Source: CAVUMR01 sp963742715
Lineage (GTDB): Bacteria > Actinomycetota > Actinomycetes > Mycobacteriales > Micromonosporaceae
DNA length: 64,000 nt
Assembly: GCA_963742715.1 (NCBI GenBank)
Contig: CAVUMR010000003.1
Coordinates: 868,001-932,000, forward strand
Direction: 5' to 3'
How positions within the stretch are numbered: the first letter of the stretch is position 1; the number at the start of each line of letters is the position of its first letter. The notes beneath the pieces are model-generated. The model searched no databases. It had not been told where the DNA came from and worked only from the letters and a program-made list of their open reading frames with translations. Of this stretch, positions 42,039 to 50,188 are shown one piece after another. The position numbers and the translations under genes were made by a program.

Positions 42039-43459
42039 CGGTCCGGCACCTCCAGCCGCCAGCGGGTACCGGCTCCCGGTGCGGTCGCCACGGAGAGTAC
42101 GGCTCCGGTCTGTACGGCAAGATCCGACATGAGCCGCAGGCCGAAGTGACCGTCCTCGGTCGACTCCAGCGCGTCGTCCAGATCAAACCCGACGCCGTCG
42201 TCGCCGATCTCCAGCCGCACCCCGTCGCCGTCCCGGGCCAGCGTGAAGTCGACGGTACGGGCGGAAGCGTGCCGGGCGATGTTGCGCACGCACTCCTGCG
42301 CGATCCGGAAGACCATTGCCTCGGCGTCCGGATCGAGCTCCAGCTCCGGCACGCTCAGTCGTACCTCGATGCCACGGGAGCGCAGCGTGCCGGCCAGGTC
42401 GGTCAGTGCCGCGGCGAGCCCGGCGTTGCGCAGGCTCGGCGGGTAGATGTCGACCAGCAGCGACCGCAGCCCACCGATGCTCGCGCGGACCGTACCGGCG
42501 GCCGCCCGCAGCCGTTCCGCGAGCTGCTGTTCGCCGAGCGCGTCGGCCCGCTCCGCGGCGGCTGCCACCGCGAACGAGGACCCGGCGAGTTCCTGTACCG
42601 CCCCGTCGTGCAGGGTGGCGGCGATCCGCTGTCGCTCGTTGTCGGACGCCTCGACCGCCCGCCGCAGCAGCGTGACCTGTTCGGCCTGCGACTGCCGCAG
42701 CCGGCCGAGCAACGCCCAGCCCAGCGGCAGCAGCAGCACCAGCAGTACGAGCAGGCTGCTCACCGTGATGCCGGCGAAGCCACGCCACAGCTGGCTGGTA
42801 CGGGCGGTCACCGCGCTGTACCGGGAGTACGTCTCGAACAGCAGCGGCTGCGCCTGCGGCGTCCACACCGGGCGGTACACCTCGAGCAGCTTCCCCTGGC
42901 TCCGCTCGTACCGGTTCTCCGGCCGGCGCAGGTCGCTCACCTCGGCTTCCGTGGTCGGATCGGTGAACACCGCGCGTTCGTCGAGATCGAGCGGGAACTT
43001 CGAGCCGATCAGTCGCGGCTCGTCGGAGTACACGATCGTGCCGTCCGGTGCCCAGATCTTGACCCGCACGATCGACTCGTCCAGAACCCGCTCGCGTACC
43101 AGCGTGTCCAGCCGGTCCAGCGCCTCGGGCGAACCGGTCAGCAGCTCGTCCTCCAGTGCGGGCTGTACGACGCTGTCGGCCAACAGATCGGTGATCTTCA
43201 GAGCGTCGTTGACGGACTCGCGTTCCGCCGCCCGGCGGCTCGCCACCGCGCCGCCGATGGCCACCAGCGCCAGCACGACCACGCCGGCCGCGATCACCTG
43301 CAGTACGACCCGTCTCAGCGTGACCGGACGGCCGTCCGGTCGGGCCCGCGGACCGGCCGAGACCGGACGCCACGGAGGGGCGCCGCCCGGCGCCCCTTCC
43401 GTCGATGTCTCCACCGCACACCCTCCCGCCGCGGGACCTTCACCCACTGAAGTGTCCAT
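42035..43459 (-). CDS. NarL-type sensor histidine kinase
   Basis: 474 residues taking ATG 43459; the frame is open further upstream but there overlaps the neighbouring gene in low-complexity sequence. Two membrane helices (about 58-82 and 248-272) bracket a ~165-residue extracytoplasmic sensor (RVKIWAPDGTIVYSDEPRLI). Then come a HisKA_3 domain with ERQRIAATLHDGAVQELAGS (His in LHDGA) and a HATPase (AQECVRNIARHASA, IGDDGVGFD). Coupled to the response regulator by GTGA. Confidence 0.92.
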   Translation of the reverse strand: MDTSVGEGPAAGGCAVETSTEGAPGGAPPWRPVSAGPRARPDGRPVTLRRVVLQVIAAGVVVLALVAIGGAVASRRAAERESVNDALKITDLLADSVVQPALEDELLTGSPEALDRLDTLVRERVLDESIVRVKIWAPDGTIVYSDEPRLIGSKFPLDLDERAVFTDPTTEAEVSDLRRPENRYERSQGKLLEVYRPVWTPQAQPLLFETYSRYSAVTARTSQLWRGFAGITVSSLLVLLVLLLPLGWALLGRLRQSQAEQVTLLRRAVEASDNERQRIAATLHDGAVQELAGSSFAVAAAAERADALGEQQLAERLRAAAGTVRASIGGLRSLLVDIYPPSLRNAGLAAALTDLAGTLRSRGIEVRLSVPELELDPDAEAMVFRIAQECVRNIARHASARTVDFTLARDGDGVRLEIGDDGVGFDLDDALESTEDGHFGLRLMSDLAVQTGAVLSVATAPGAGTRWRLEVPDR

Positions 43460-43538
43460 CGCGGCACCCTGCGGCGCGTTCCGCCGGGCCGGTCCGAGCG
43501 GCCCGGCGGGATCGCCATCGGTCTGGGGGGTACCGCGG

Positions 43539-43985
43539 TCAGCTGTGGTGGGCACCGTCGTCGCCGCTGTGCCCGCCGCCGTGGCCGGAGCCGCTGTTCG
43601 AGCCGCCGCCGGAGCCGCCACTACCCGGACCGCTGTTGTCGTCGTCGCCGCCACTGCCCGGACCGCTGCTGTCGTCGCCGCCGTGGTCGTCGCCCGGCTC
43701 CGCGTGCCGGGTGGCGCCGCCATGATCGTCGCCGGGCTCCGGATGCCGGCTGGCACCACCGCGGTCGTCACCGGGCTCCGGATGCCGGCTGGCGCCACCG
43801 TGGTCGTCACCGGGCTCCAGGTGGCGGCGGACGCCACCCTTGTCGTCGGTCGGCAGCGGTGTGCTGACCTGGCTCGGTACGTTCACCGGCACCTTGTGGC
43901 TCAACGAGGGGTTGGACACCAGGCCACCTACCGCGGGTGCCGCGGCCGCGGCGAGGGCCGCCGCGACGATCATGAGTCGCATCAT
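43539..43985 (-). CDS. Secreted acidic repeat protein
   Basis: 148 residues; ATG 43985 follows AAGGAG. A short signal-like N-terminus (MMRLMIVAAALAAAAAPAVG) precedes four ~13-residue units of the form RHPEPGDDHGGAS (about residues 54-100) and then a Gly/Ser/Asp/His-rich tail ending GAHHS. The Asp-Asp-His composition suggests divalent metal binding. It lies 79 bp upstream of, and co-directional with, the sensor kinase whose external domain might sense it; that link is inference. Confidence 0.7.
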   Translation of the reverse strand: MMRLMIVAAALAAAAAPAVGGLVSNPSLSHKVPVNVPSQVSTPLPTDDKGGVRRHLEPGDDHGGASRHPEPGDDRGGASRHPEPGDDHGGATRHAEPGDDHGGDDSSGPGSGGDDDNSGPGSGGSGGGSNSGSGHGGGHSGDDGAHHS

Positions 43986-44257
43986 CGGATTCTCCTTCTC
44001 ATCAGTTGACGACTCAGTTATCTCCCGCCGCCGGTACAGCCCACCAGTGGACCTCGGTACTAGTACCTCGTGTCTGCCCAGGTCACAGCCTTGACCTGAG
44101 TACCCGGCCAAGACTGCCGAAAAGGGCGGCACACCGCTGTACGACCGCGGTGAACCCGACACTCATTTCGTGCCGTTCGCCCGGATCCACCGAATTCCGG
44201 GTGCTACGGTCATTTAGGATCGCATCGAAATCGTCGAGTGCGCCGCCCGGGGATGCA
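43986..44257. promoter_or_regulatory. Divergent regulatory spacer with palindrome GGTACTAGTACC
   Basis: This 272-bp spacer between the acidic repeat gene and the PAS hybrid kinase contains the perfect 12-bp palindrome GGTACTAGTACC at 44056-44067. Its outline is similar to DosR/NarL-type sites (GGxACT..AGTxCC). Binding by the adjacent NarL regulator is a guess. Confidence 0.4.
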
Positions 44258-46570
44258 GTGGCAGAGCAGATCGGTGGTACAACCCTGGCACCCGGCGCCG
44301 CGCGCCCTCGTGGCGGAATCGGCGAGGCGATCGTCGCGATCTCCGCCGACGGCCTGATCGCGTTGGCGGATCCGCTGGCCGAGAAACTATTCGGATACCA
44401 CTGGGACGAGCTTGCCCATCAACCCCTTGACCTCCTAATTCCGGCAGCGAATCCCCTGCTCAGCACCCTCGAGACAGCAATGGCGTCATCGTGCGCAAAG
44501 GGTACACAGGTCACCTGCAGACGAAAAGACGGCAGTGAGTTCTCCGGCGAGGTTTCCTTCACGAAAATAGACACCGAGATTGGTCAGCTAAGAGCTCTGC
44601 GTATCGGAGAGGCGATACAACAGATGCCCGTAGCGGCCGAAACAGGATTCATCAACGCCTTTATTCAGTCGACCGGTTCGGTGGTCGTCGGCTTCGACCT
44701 GAACGGCGTCGTCGTCGCCTGGAATCCGGCCGCCGAGAATTTCTACGGCTACACCGCGGACGAGGTCGTCGGTGGGCCGGTGTCGATCCTGTACCCCGAT
44801 GACCAGGTCGCCGTCGAGACCGAGATCTGGGAACGCATCCGGCGGACGCGCCGGCAGGTGACCTATTCCGCGCCTCGGCTCCGCAAGGACGGTACGACTG
44901 TCATCGTCCGGTTGGCCGCCTCCCCGGTACGGGACGCGTCCGGAGCGGTGACCGGCATCGCCGAGGTGAGCCGCGACCTGAGCCAGCAGGAGCACGCGGA
45001 GGCGAAGTTCCGGGGCCTGCTGGAGGGGATGACGCTGGCCGTCATCGGGGTGGACGCCAGCGGCCGGATCATGTTCGTCAACATGGAGGCCGAGCGGCTG
45101 TTCGACTACTCCCGCACCGAGCTGATCGGTCAGACCGTCGAGCTGCTGATCCCGGAGAACCTCCGGGAAAAGCACATCGAACACCGCCGCTTGTACCTCA
45201 AGGATCCACACACCAGGCAGACGATGCCCGGTCTGCAACTGCCCGCGCGACGGCGGGACGGCGGTGAGTTCCCGGCCGAGATCTCGTTGGCTCCGATCCA
45301 CAGCGACGAAGGCCTGCTGACCGTGGCCACGGTCGTCGACATCACGCCGCGGCTGGAGGCGGAGCGGGACCAGGCCCGGCTGGAGCGGGAGTTGCACCGT
45401 GGCCAGCGACTCGAGGGGCTCGGCCAGCTTGCCGGCGGCGTCGCGCACGACTTCAACAACGTACTGGCGATCATCCTCAACCATGCCGGTCTCATCCAGG
45501 AGGATCTGGCGAAGGTACTGCCGGACAGCGACGACCGGTGGGCCTCGTTGCGGCGGGACGTCGAGCAGATCCAGCACGCCGCCGAACGGGCCGCCCGGCT
45601 GACCCGGCAACTGCTCGCCTTCGGCCGCCGGGAGGTACTCCGGCCCGAGGTGCTGAACCTCAACGACGTGGTGACCGATGTACAGCGGTTGCTGACCCGC
45701 ACCTTCGGCACGAGCATCGTGATCGCGCCCGAGCTGGCACCTGACGTGTGGCCGGTGCTCGCCGATCCGGACCGGATGGAGCAGGTGCTGGTGAACCTCG
45801 CGGTGAACGCCCGGGACGCGATGCCCGGCGGCGGCCGGTTGGTCGTACAGACCGCGAACCGGACCGTGGTACACGATCGCCACCCGTTGCACGCCGGCCG
45901 GTACGTCGAACTCCGCGTCACCGACACCGGCGTCGGGATGCCGCCGGACGTGGTGGACCGCGCCTTCGAACCGTTCTTCACCACCAAGGAGGCGGCCGCG
46001 GCCAGCGGACTCGGGCTGGCCACCGTGTACGGCATCGTCACCCAGGCCGGCGGCAGTGTCCGGATCAGCTCCGAGGTGGGCATCGGCACCACGGTCACCG
46101 CGCTCCTGCCGACCACGGACACCGCGTCGGAGCCGGTCGAGGCAGCGGTACCGGCCGGAGCCACGGAGCCGGCGGCCGCCCCGGTACCGGAGCCCAGGCA
46201 GCACACCGTGCTGGTGGTCGACGACGAGCCGGACCTCCGCAAGCTGGTCGAGATCATGCTCAGCCGAGCCGGGTACGCGGTTGTGACCGCGGGAAACGGC
46301 ACGCAGGCCGTCGAGGTGGCCGAGTCGCACGCCGGAGCGATCGACCTGCTCATCACCGACGTCACGATGCCGGGGATGCTCGGCAAGGAGGTGGCCGAAC
46401 GGGTACGCGCGATCCGCTCGGACATCCAGGTGCTGTACATGTCCGGGTACGCCCAGCCGTTGCTCACCTCGAAGGGCACCATCGATCCCGACGTGGCGCT
46501 GATCGAGAAGCCGTTCAGCAAGAGCACGCTGCTGGAGACCGTGGCCGGACTGCTCGGCCCGGCGAGCTAG
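44258..46570 (+). CDS. Cytosolic triple-PAS hybrid histidine kinase with receiver
   Basis: 770 residues from GTG 44258 (GGGG about 6 bases upstream). Three PAS domains lie at about 18-120, 130-250 and 255-370 (GYTADEVVGGPVSILYPDDQ is typical). The dimerisation helix has His in LAGGVAHDFNNVLAIILNHA. HATPase motifs are NLAVNARDAMPGGGRL and VTDTGVGMP, and SGLGLATVYGIV is the G2 box. The C-terminal receiver (about 640-770) has VLVVDDEPDLRK, DLLITDVTMPGM and EKPFSK. No membrane segment, so an intracellular signal is sensed. Codons in the first PAS domain (about 44370-44660) are noticeably A/T-richer than the rest. Confidence 0.93.
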   Translation: MAEQIGGTTLAPGAARPRGGIGEAIVAISADGLIALADPLAEKLFGYHWDELAHQPLDLLIPAANPLLSTLETAMASSCAKGTQVTCRRKDGSEFSGEVSFTKIDTEIGQLRALRIGEAIQQMPVAAETGFINAFIQSTGSVVVGFDLNGVVVAWNPAAENFYGYTADEVVGGPVSILYPDDQVAVETEIWERIRRTRRQVTYSAPRLRKDGTTVIVRLAASPVRDASGAVTGIAEVSRDLSQQEHAEAKFRGLLEGMTLAVIGVDASGRIMFVNMEAERLFDYSRTELIGQTVELLIPENLREKHIEHRRLYLKDPHTRQTMPGLQLPARRRDGGEFPAEISLAPIHSDEGLLTVATVVDITPRLEAERDQARLERELHRGQRLEGLGQLAGGVAHDFNNVLAIILNHAGLIQEDLAKVLPDSDDRWASLRRDVEQIQHAAERAARLTRQLLAFGRREVLRPEVLNLNDVVTDVQRLLTRTFGTSIVIAPELAPDVWPVLADPDRMEQVLVNLAVNARDAMPGGGRLVVQTANRTVVHDRHPLHAGRYVELRVTDTGVGMPPDVVDRAFEPFFTTKEAAAASGLGLATVYGIVTQAGGSVRISSEVGIGTTVTALLPTTDTASEPVEAAVPAGATEPAAAPVPEPRQHTVLVVDDEPDLRKLVEIMLSRAGYAVVTAGNGTQAVEVAESHAGAIDLLITDVTMPGMLGKEVAERVRAIRSDIQVLYMSGYAQPLLTSKGTIDPDVALIEKPFSKSTLLETVAGLLGPAS

Positions 46571-46593
46571 CGGGCCGCTCCGGGCCACTCGCC

Positions 46594-46611
46594 GCCCGGG
46601 TCACCCCGGGC
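46594..46611. terminator. Hairpin between converging kinase and lipase genes
   Basis: GCCCGGG and CCCGGGC arms with a 4-base loop in the 50-bp convergent spacer. Short but GC-only, and placed to serve both strands. Confidence 0.45.
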
Positions 46612-46620
46612 ACCGCGGGG

Positions 46621-47508
46621 TCAGCCGCAGGCGACCGGGGTGGCGTGCGCCGGGTCGAGCGCGTTCAGCACCACGTGCAGCGCGGTCGGGTCCACCGCGA
46701 TGGTCACGTGCCCCGCCACGTCGATCGCGCAGTGGTCCTGCAGCCGGACGTTGCTTACCGCTGAGCCGCTCAGATACTGCGAGGTGTATGGCGTGACAAC
46801 CTCGTCGTACCGGGTCGCGATGACCGTGTACGTCACCCCCGGCACGGTGTCGCCACCCGCGTTGAGCTGCTGCAGCATGGCCGAGTCCAGTACCTGGTCC
46901 TGGCAGGCCGGGCAGGCGTCGAAGATCACGTCCGCGGCGTCGGGGAAGTACTCGATCAGGTTGGTCAACCCGTCCAACGTCGTGCCGTGGTTGGACGGCG
47001 CGAGCCCGACCAGCGCGTGTACCTTGTTCGCGCCACCGAGGAACTTCAGGTAGTACCGCGGCATCATGCCGCCCTGCGAGTGGCCGACGATGTCCACCTC
47101 GGCCGCGCCGGTCGCGGCCAGCACCTCGTCGACGAAGCCGGCCAGTTGAGCCGCGGAGTCGGCCACCGGACCGATGCCCTGGATCAGCGAGCCGGTCGAG
47201 CCGCCGTAGTCGAGCGCGAAGACGCAGTAGCCCTTGCTGGCGAGCAGCGGCGAAAGCGCCAGCCAGTTGTTGTTGCGGTTGGCGAACGTGCCGTGCACCA
47301 GTACGACCGGGTACGGATGCGCCGCGGTCGGCTGGCAGGACCAGTCGTTGGCGCCGGGCGGCGGCGGGATCGGGTCGCTGTCCGCGGTCACGCCCGCCGT
47401 TGTCGCGCCGGGCGCCGCGGCGACCGCTCCGCTCGCGGTCGCGAGCACCACGCCGCCGACCAGCGCAGCCGCGCCGAGCGCGAGCTGCCACCGTCCCACT
47501 GCACGCAT
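46621..47508 (-). CDS. Secreted alpha/beta-hydrolase lipase
   Basis: 295 residues. Sec signal (about 1-31, ending AAAPG) then a Lipase_2-type core: PVVLVHGTFANRNNNW (oxyanion HG), nucleophile VDIVGHSQGGMM (Ser in GHSQG), Asp in TRYDEVVTP and His in DVAGHVTI. Four Cys could form two disulfides. An extracellular triacylglycerol lipase or esterase is expected. The 215 bp upstream (47509-47723) hold nothing I can support. Confidence 0.9.
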   Translation of the reverse strand: MRAVGRWQLALGAAALVGGVVLATASGAVAAAPGATTAGVTADSDPIPPPPGANDWSCQPTAAHPYPVVLVHGTFANRNNNWLALSPLLASKGYCVFALDYGGSTGSLIQGIGPVADSAAQLAGFVDEVLAATGAAEVDIVGHSQGGMMPRYYLKFLGGANKVHALVGLAPSNHGTTLDGLTNLIEYFPDAADVIFDACPACQDQVLDSAMLQQLNAGGDTVPGVTYTVIATRYDEVVTPYTSQYLSGSAVSNVRLQDHCAIDVAGHVTIAVDPTALHVVLNALDPAHATPVACG

Positions 47509-47723
47509 GACCGGCTTCCTTTCGGCCGCGACCCGGGGCCGGTGGCCGCGAACACGCGTACGACCAGCGGAAACAGGTCAGGACGGAGCCGGCGCAGGCG
47601 CGCGCCGGCAGCGGGAAAACTTGCGGTATCGCCCCGGATGACCGGTTCGGTGGTCGGAACCTACCACTCGGTAACGTCCGTCCGGAAGAGCCGCAATCGC
47701 CCGCCCGGCACGCGCGGGTGGTA

Positions 47724-48377
47724 CTACCGGGCGAGGTCCGCCAGCGTGCGCCAGAACATCAACTCGTAGCTCTGCAGCAGCCGGCCGTACCGCTTCGCCC
47801 GGGCCAGTGGTTCACCCGCGTCGAGTGCCGCCCGGACCGCCGCGACCGCCTGCTCGTCCAGCTCGGGCGCGGGCGTGGCGAAGAAGTCGAAGAACCCGCA
47901 CGCCTCGTCGTCGAAGCCGTACTTCTCCCGCAGCGCCTGCGCGATCGTCGCGCAGTATCCGCCCCAGGCGGCGAAGTTGGCGCTCAACGCCAGTACCACC
48001 TCGGCGGGTTCGCCGTGCAGCGCGAGCCAGCTCACGTACGCCGGGTACGCCTGACAGCCGGCCGTCGGCTCGTACGCGTCCAGCGCCGCCTCGTCCAGGC
48101 CGGCCGCGGCCGCGAGCGCCGGCAGCTTCGCGTACGCCAGGTCCTCTCCCGCCGCCAGCGTGCCGAAGAAGCCGGCGGCGGCCGGCTCGACCGACCGGCC
48201 GGCGAGAAACTGGAAGCTGCGCCGGTCGCTCGAGATGACGTACCGCTGCTCCGCGGCCAGCGCGGCCAGTGCGGCGCGCGACGCCCGCCCCTCGGCGACC
48301 AGCGCTACCAGCTCGTTCTCGCCCTCGGCCGGGGCCAGCTCCCGCCGCACCGTCTCCAGCAGATCACCAGCACTCAT
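47724..48377 (-). CDS. TenA/thiaminase-II-like helical protein
   Basis: 217 residues, all-helical, of the TenA-like family (AAEQRYVISSDRRSFQFLAG, EPTAGCQAYPAYVSWLALHG, NFAAWGGYCATIAQALREKY, YELMFWRTLADL). TenA proteins hydrolyse thiamine breakdown products to hydroxymethylpyrimidine. The canonical active-site Cys region reads FAAWGG here, as in TenA branches that do not use that cysteine. It is downstream of an NCS1 permease, a recurring pairing for pyrimidine-moiety salvage. The start overlaps a 9-codon mini-ORF as ATGA. Confidence 0.75.
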   Translation of the reverse strand: MSAGDLLETVRRELAPAEGENELVALVAEGRASRAALAALAAEQRYVISSDRRSFQFLAGRSVEPAAAGFFGTLAAGEDLAYAKLPALAAAAGLDEAALDAYEPTAGCQAYPAYVSWLALHGEPAEVVLALSANFAAWGGYCATIAQALREKYGFDDEACGFFDFFATPAPELDEQAVAAVRAALDAGEPLARAKRYGRLLQSYELMFWRTLADLAR

Positions 48378-48403
48378 GCCGCCGCCTCGCCGCGCTCGCT
48401 CAT
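48374..48403 (-). other. 9-codon mini-ORF, start-codon repeat copy
   Basis: MSERGEAAA: ATGAGCGAGCGC...GAGGCGGCGGCATGA, preceded by a consensus GGGAG and ending in the ATGA that starts the tenA-like gene. Its last 24 bases match 22 of 24 at the end of the mini-ORF at 31025-31108. It probably acts as a translation entry and coupling device. Confidence 0.5.
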
Positions 48404-48425
48404 GCCACTCCCTTATCGATCGTGT

Positions 48426-49889
48426 TCATCGGTCGGCGGAGGCCTGCCCCGCGGCCCCGGACCGCAGGTGCCGGGCGAAGCCCAGCACGGTGCCGGCGGC
48501 CGAGGTGCGGGCCACCACGCCGGCAAGGATCAGGTACAGCAAACCGGAGATCAGCCACGCCTCCACCGGAACCAGACCCAGGTCCGGGACCGACTCCTGG
48601 CCCGGCAGCAGGCCGAGCCCCCAGGCACCGAACAGCACCGCGACCAGCACCGCGACGATGCCCGGCCAGTTGGCCAGCCCGGCGTCCCGCCAGGCCGGGA
48701 TCACGTCGACCGGCCGCCGGAGGCCGAACCACCGGGGCAGCAGGAACTGGTCGACACACATGACCACGGTGGCGCTGGGCAGCGCGATCGCCGACCAGCC
48801 GGCGACGGTGAAGAAGCCGTTCTCGACCTGCGGGAACCACCACGTCATCAGCGCCGCGATCACGGCCACGACCAGGCAGGTGTACCAGCGGCGCCAGCCG
48901 CGCGCGTGGCCGACCACGTTCTGGCCGCCGTTGACCATCTCGTAATAGTTGCCGTCATTGATGGCCACCTGCAGCACCGTGGCCACCACGGCACCCAGCC
49001 ACAACGCGCCGAACAGCGAATACGTCACCGTGTACCGGAATGCCGGGCCGAAGTCGAACGGGCCGGCCTTCGACAACTCCGCCATCATCCAGCCGCCGGC
49101 CACGAACAGCACCAGGCCGACCGCGATAGCGACCACATAGGGAATGACCGGCCAGGTGAATCGCGGCTTGCCGTACCGCCAGGTGTCCGGCTCGTTGCCC
49201 CACATCACCGAGCCGATCGCGATTCCGATCCCGGACAGCAACGGCAGTTCGGTGGTACCGGCCGGGCTGGCGTTCAACACCTCCCCGGGAATGTCCGTGA
49301 ATCCCTTGATGACCAGGTACAACACCCACACGATAAGGATCGGGGCGACAAGGTACCGGGCGAACGCGGTGATCCCGGTGAAGCCGAACAGATTGTTGGC
49401 GACCCCGAGCAGCGCCAGGATCACGCTGATCAGCACCACATGACCCCACCCGAACAGGCCGTCGTACAGGGTGGCCAGCAGGTTGAACGCGAACGCCGTC
49501 CAGCCGGCCGCGACCCCGACCAGCAGTACCGATACCAGCGCGGAACCGACCACTCCGAACACCGAGCGGGTCAACAGCGCGTGCGTCTGCCCGGTGCGGG
49601 AACCGAGGTACGCGGCGGGCAGCGCGTAGGCCAGGTACGCGAGGCCACCAAGGGCACCGGCGGCAACCGAGCGGCCCAGTGAGTAGCCGGCGTCGTGGTA
49701 CTGGAAGCCGAGGAAAAGGTAGGTGAATCCGGCCGCGAGGGTGACCCAGAGGGCTACGAAATGAAACGCCGACCGCCGTTCGGACAGGGGCACCACGCCG
49801 GTGTCACTCGTGGAGTAGTCGTGCCGAAGCTCTTTGGCCAGCTCCTCACGGGAAAACTCACCTGCCGGGCGAGATGAGTCCACCGCCAT
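48426..49889 (-). CDS. NCS1-family cytosine/pyrimidine permease
   Basis: 487 residues; ATG 49889 has GAAGG 8 bases upstream. After a ~40-residue cytosolic N-terminus there are about 12 membrane helices. NCS1 hallmarks include AAGALGGLAYLAYALPAAYL, LTRSVFGVVGSALVS, NNLFGFTGITAFARYLVAPI and YEMVNGGQNVVGHARGW. Likely substrates are cytosine or hydroxymethylpyrimidine; the TenA-like partner favours the latter. I looked for a THI-box/TPP riboswitch in the leader and did not find one. Confidence 0.92.
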   Translation of the reverse strand: MAVDSSRPAGEFSREELAKELRHDYSTSDTGVVPLSERRSAFHFVALWVTLAAGFTYLFLGFQYHDAGYSLGRSVAAGALGGLAYLAYALPAAYLGSRTGQTHALLTRSVFGVVGSALVSVLLVGVAAGWTAFAFNLLATLYDGLFGWGHVVLISVILALLGVANNLFGFTGITAFARYLVAPILIVWVLYLVIKGFTDIPGEVLNASPAGTTELPLLSGIGIAIGSVMWGNEPDTWRYGKPRFTWPVIPYVVAIAVGLVLFVAGGWMMAELSKAGPFDFGPAFRYTVTYSLFGALWLGAVVATVLQVAINDGNYYEMVNGGQNVVGHARGWRRWYTCLVVAVIAALMTWWFPQVENGFFTVAGWSAIALPSATVVMCVDQFLLPRWFGLRRPVDVIPAWRDAGLANWPGIVAVLVAVLFGAWGLGLLPGQESVPDLGLVPVEAWLISGLLYLILAGVVARTSAAGTVLGFARHLRSGAAGQASADR

Positions 49890-50188
49890 CTCATTCACCT
49901 TCGATCGGGGTCGCGCCGTCGGACGGAATCGCCTCCGGGCGCCGTTGTTCGTTACCGACACGCGGTCGACCTGCGTAAACGTCGCGGGTTCAATAGGCCA
50001 CGGGCCGGCGGGTCACAGCAAACGACACCGCCTGTGCGGAACCGCAAAGAGGCTGGCGCCAGTATAGGGGCTCGGGTCGCCAGGGTTTCCGGTCAATTAC
50101 CACCGAACGAATTCGCGCGTCTCGATCGGTGGGACCGGGCCGATCGGCTCGCCCTGTACGAGGCGCCGACCAGGCGGGACAATGCCCC
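49890..50188. other. 299-bp divergent spacer, permease / SMP-30-like gene
   Basis: A TATACT hexamer on the minus strand (near 50061-50066) could be a -10 element for the permease, but no well-spaced -35 is visible. No gene or riboswitch is recognised. Confidence 0.4.

Noticed and set aside
43460..43837. N-terminal extension of the NarL-type kinase to 43837 (600 residues)
   Set aside because: The extra 126 residues are Thr/Ala/Arg low complexity produced by reading through the neighbouring repeat gene in another frame; ATG 43459 is preferred.
49890..50188. TPP riboswitch before the NCS1 permease
   Set aside because: The conserved CTGAGA and ACCTGATC-type elements are not present by eye on the minus strand.
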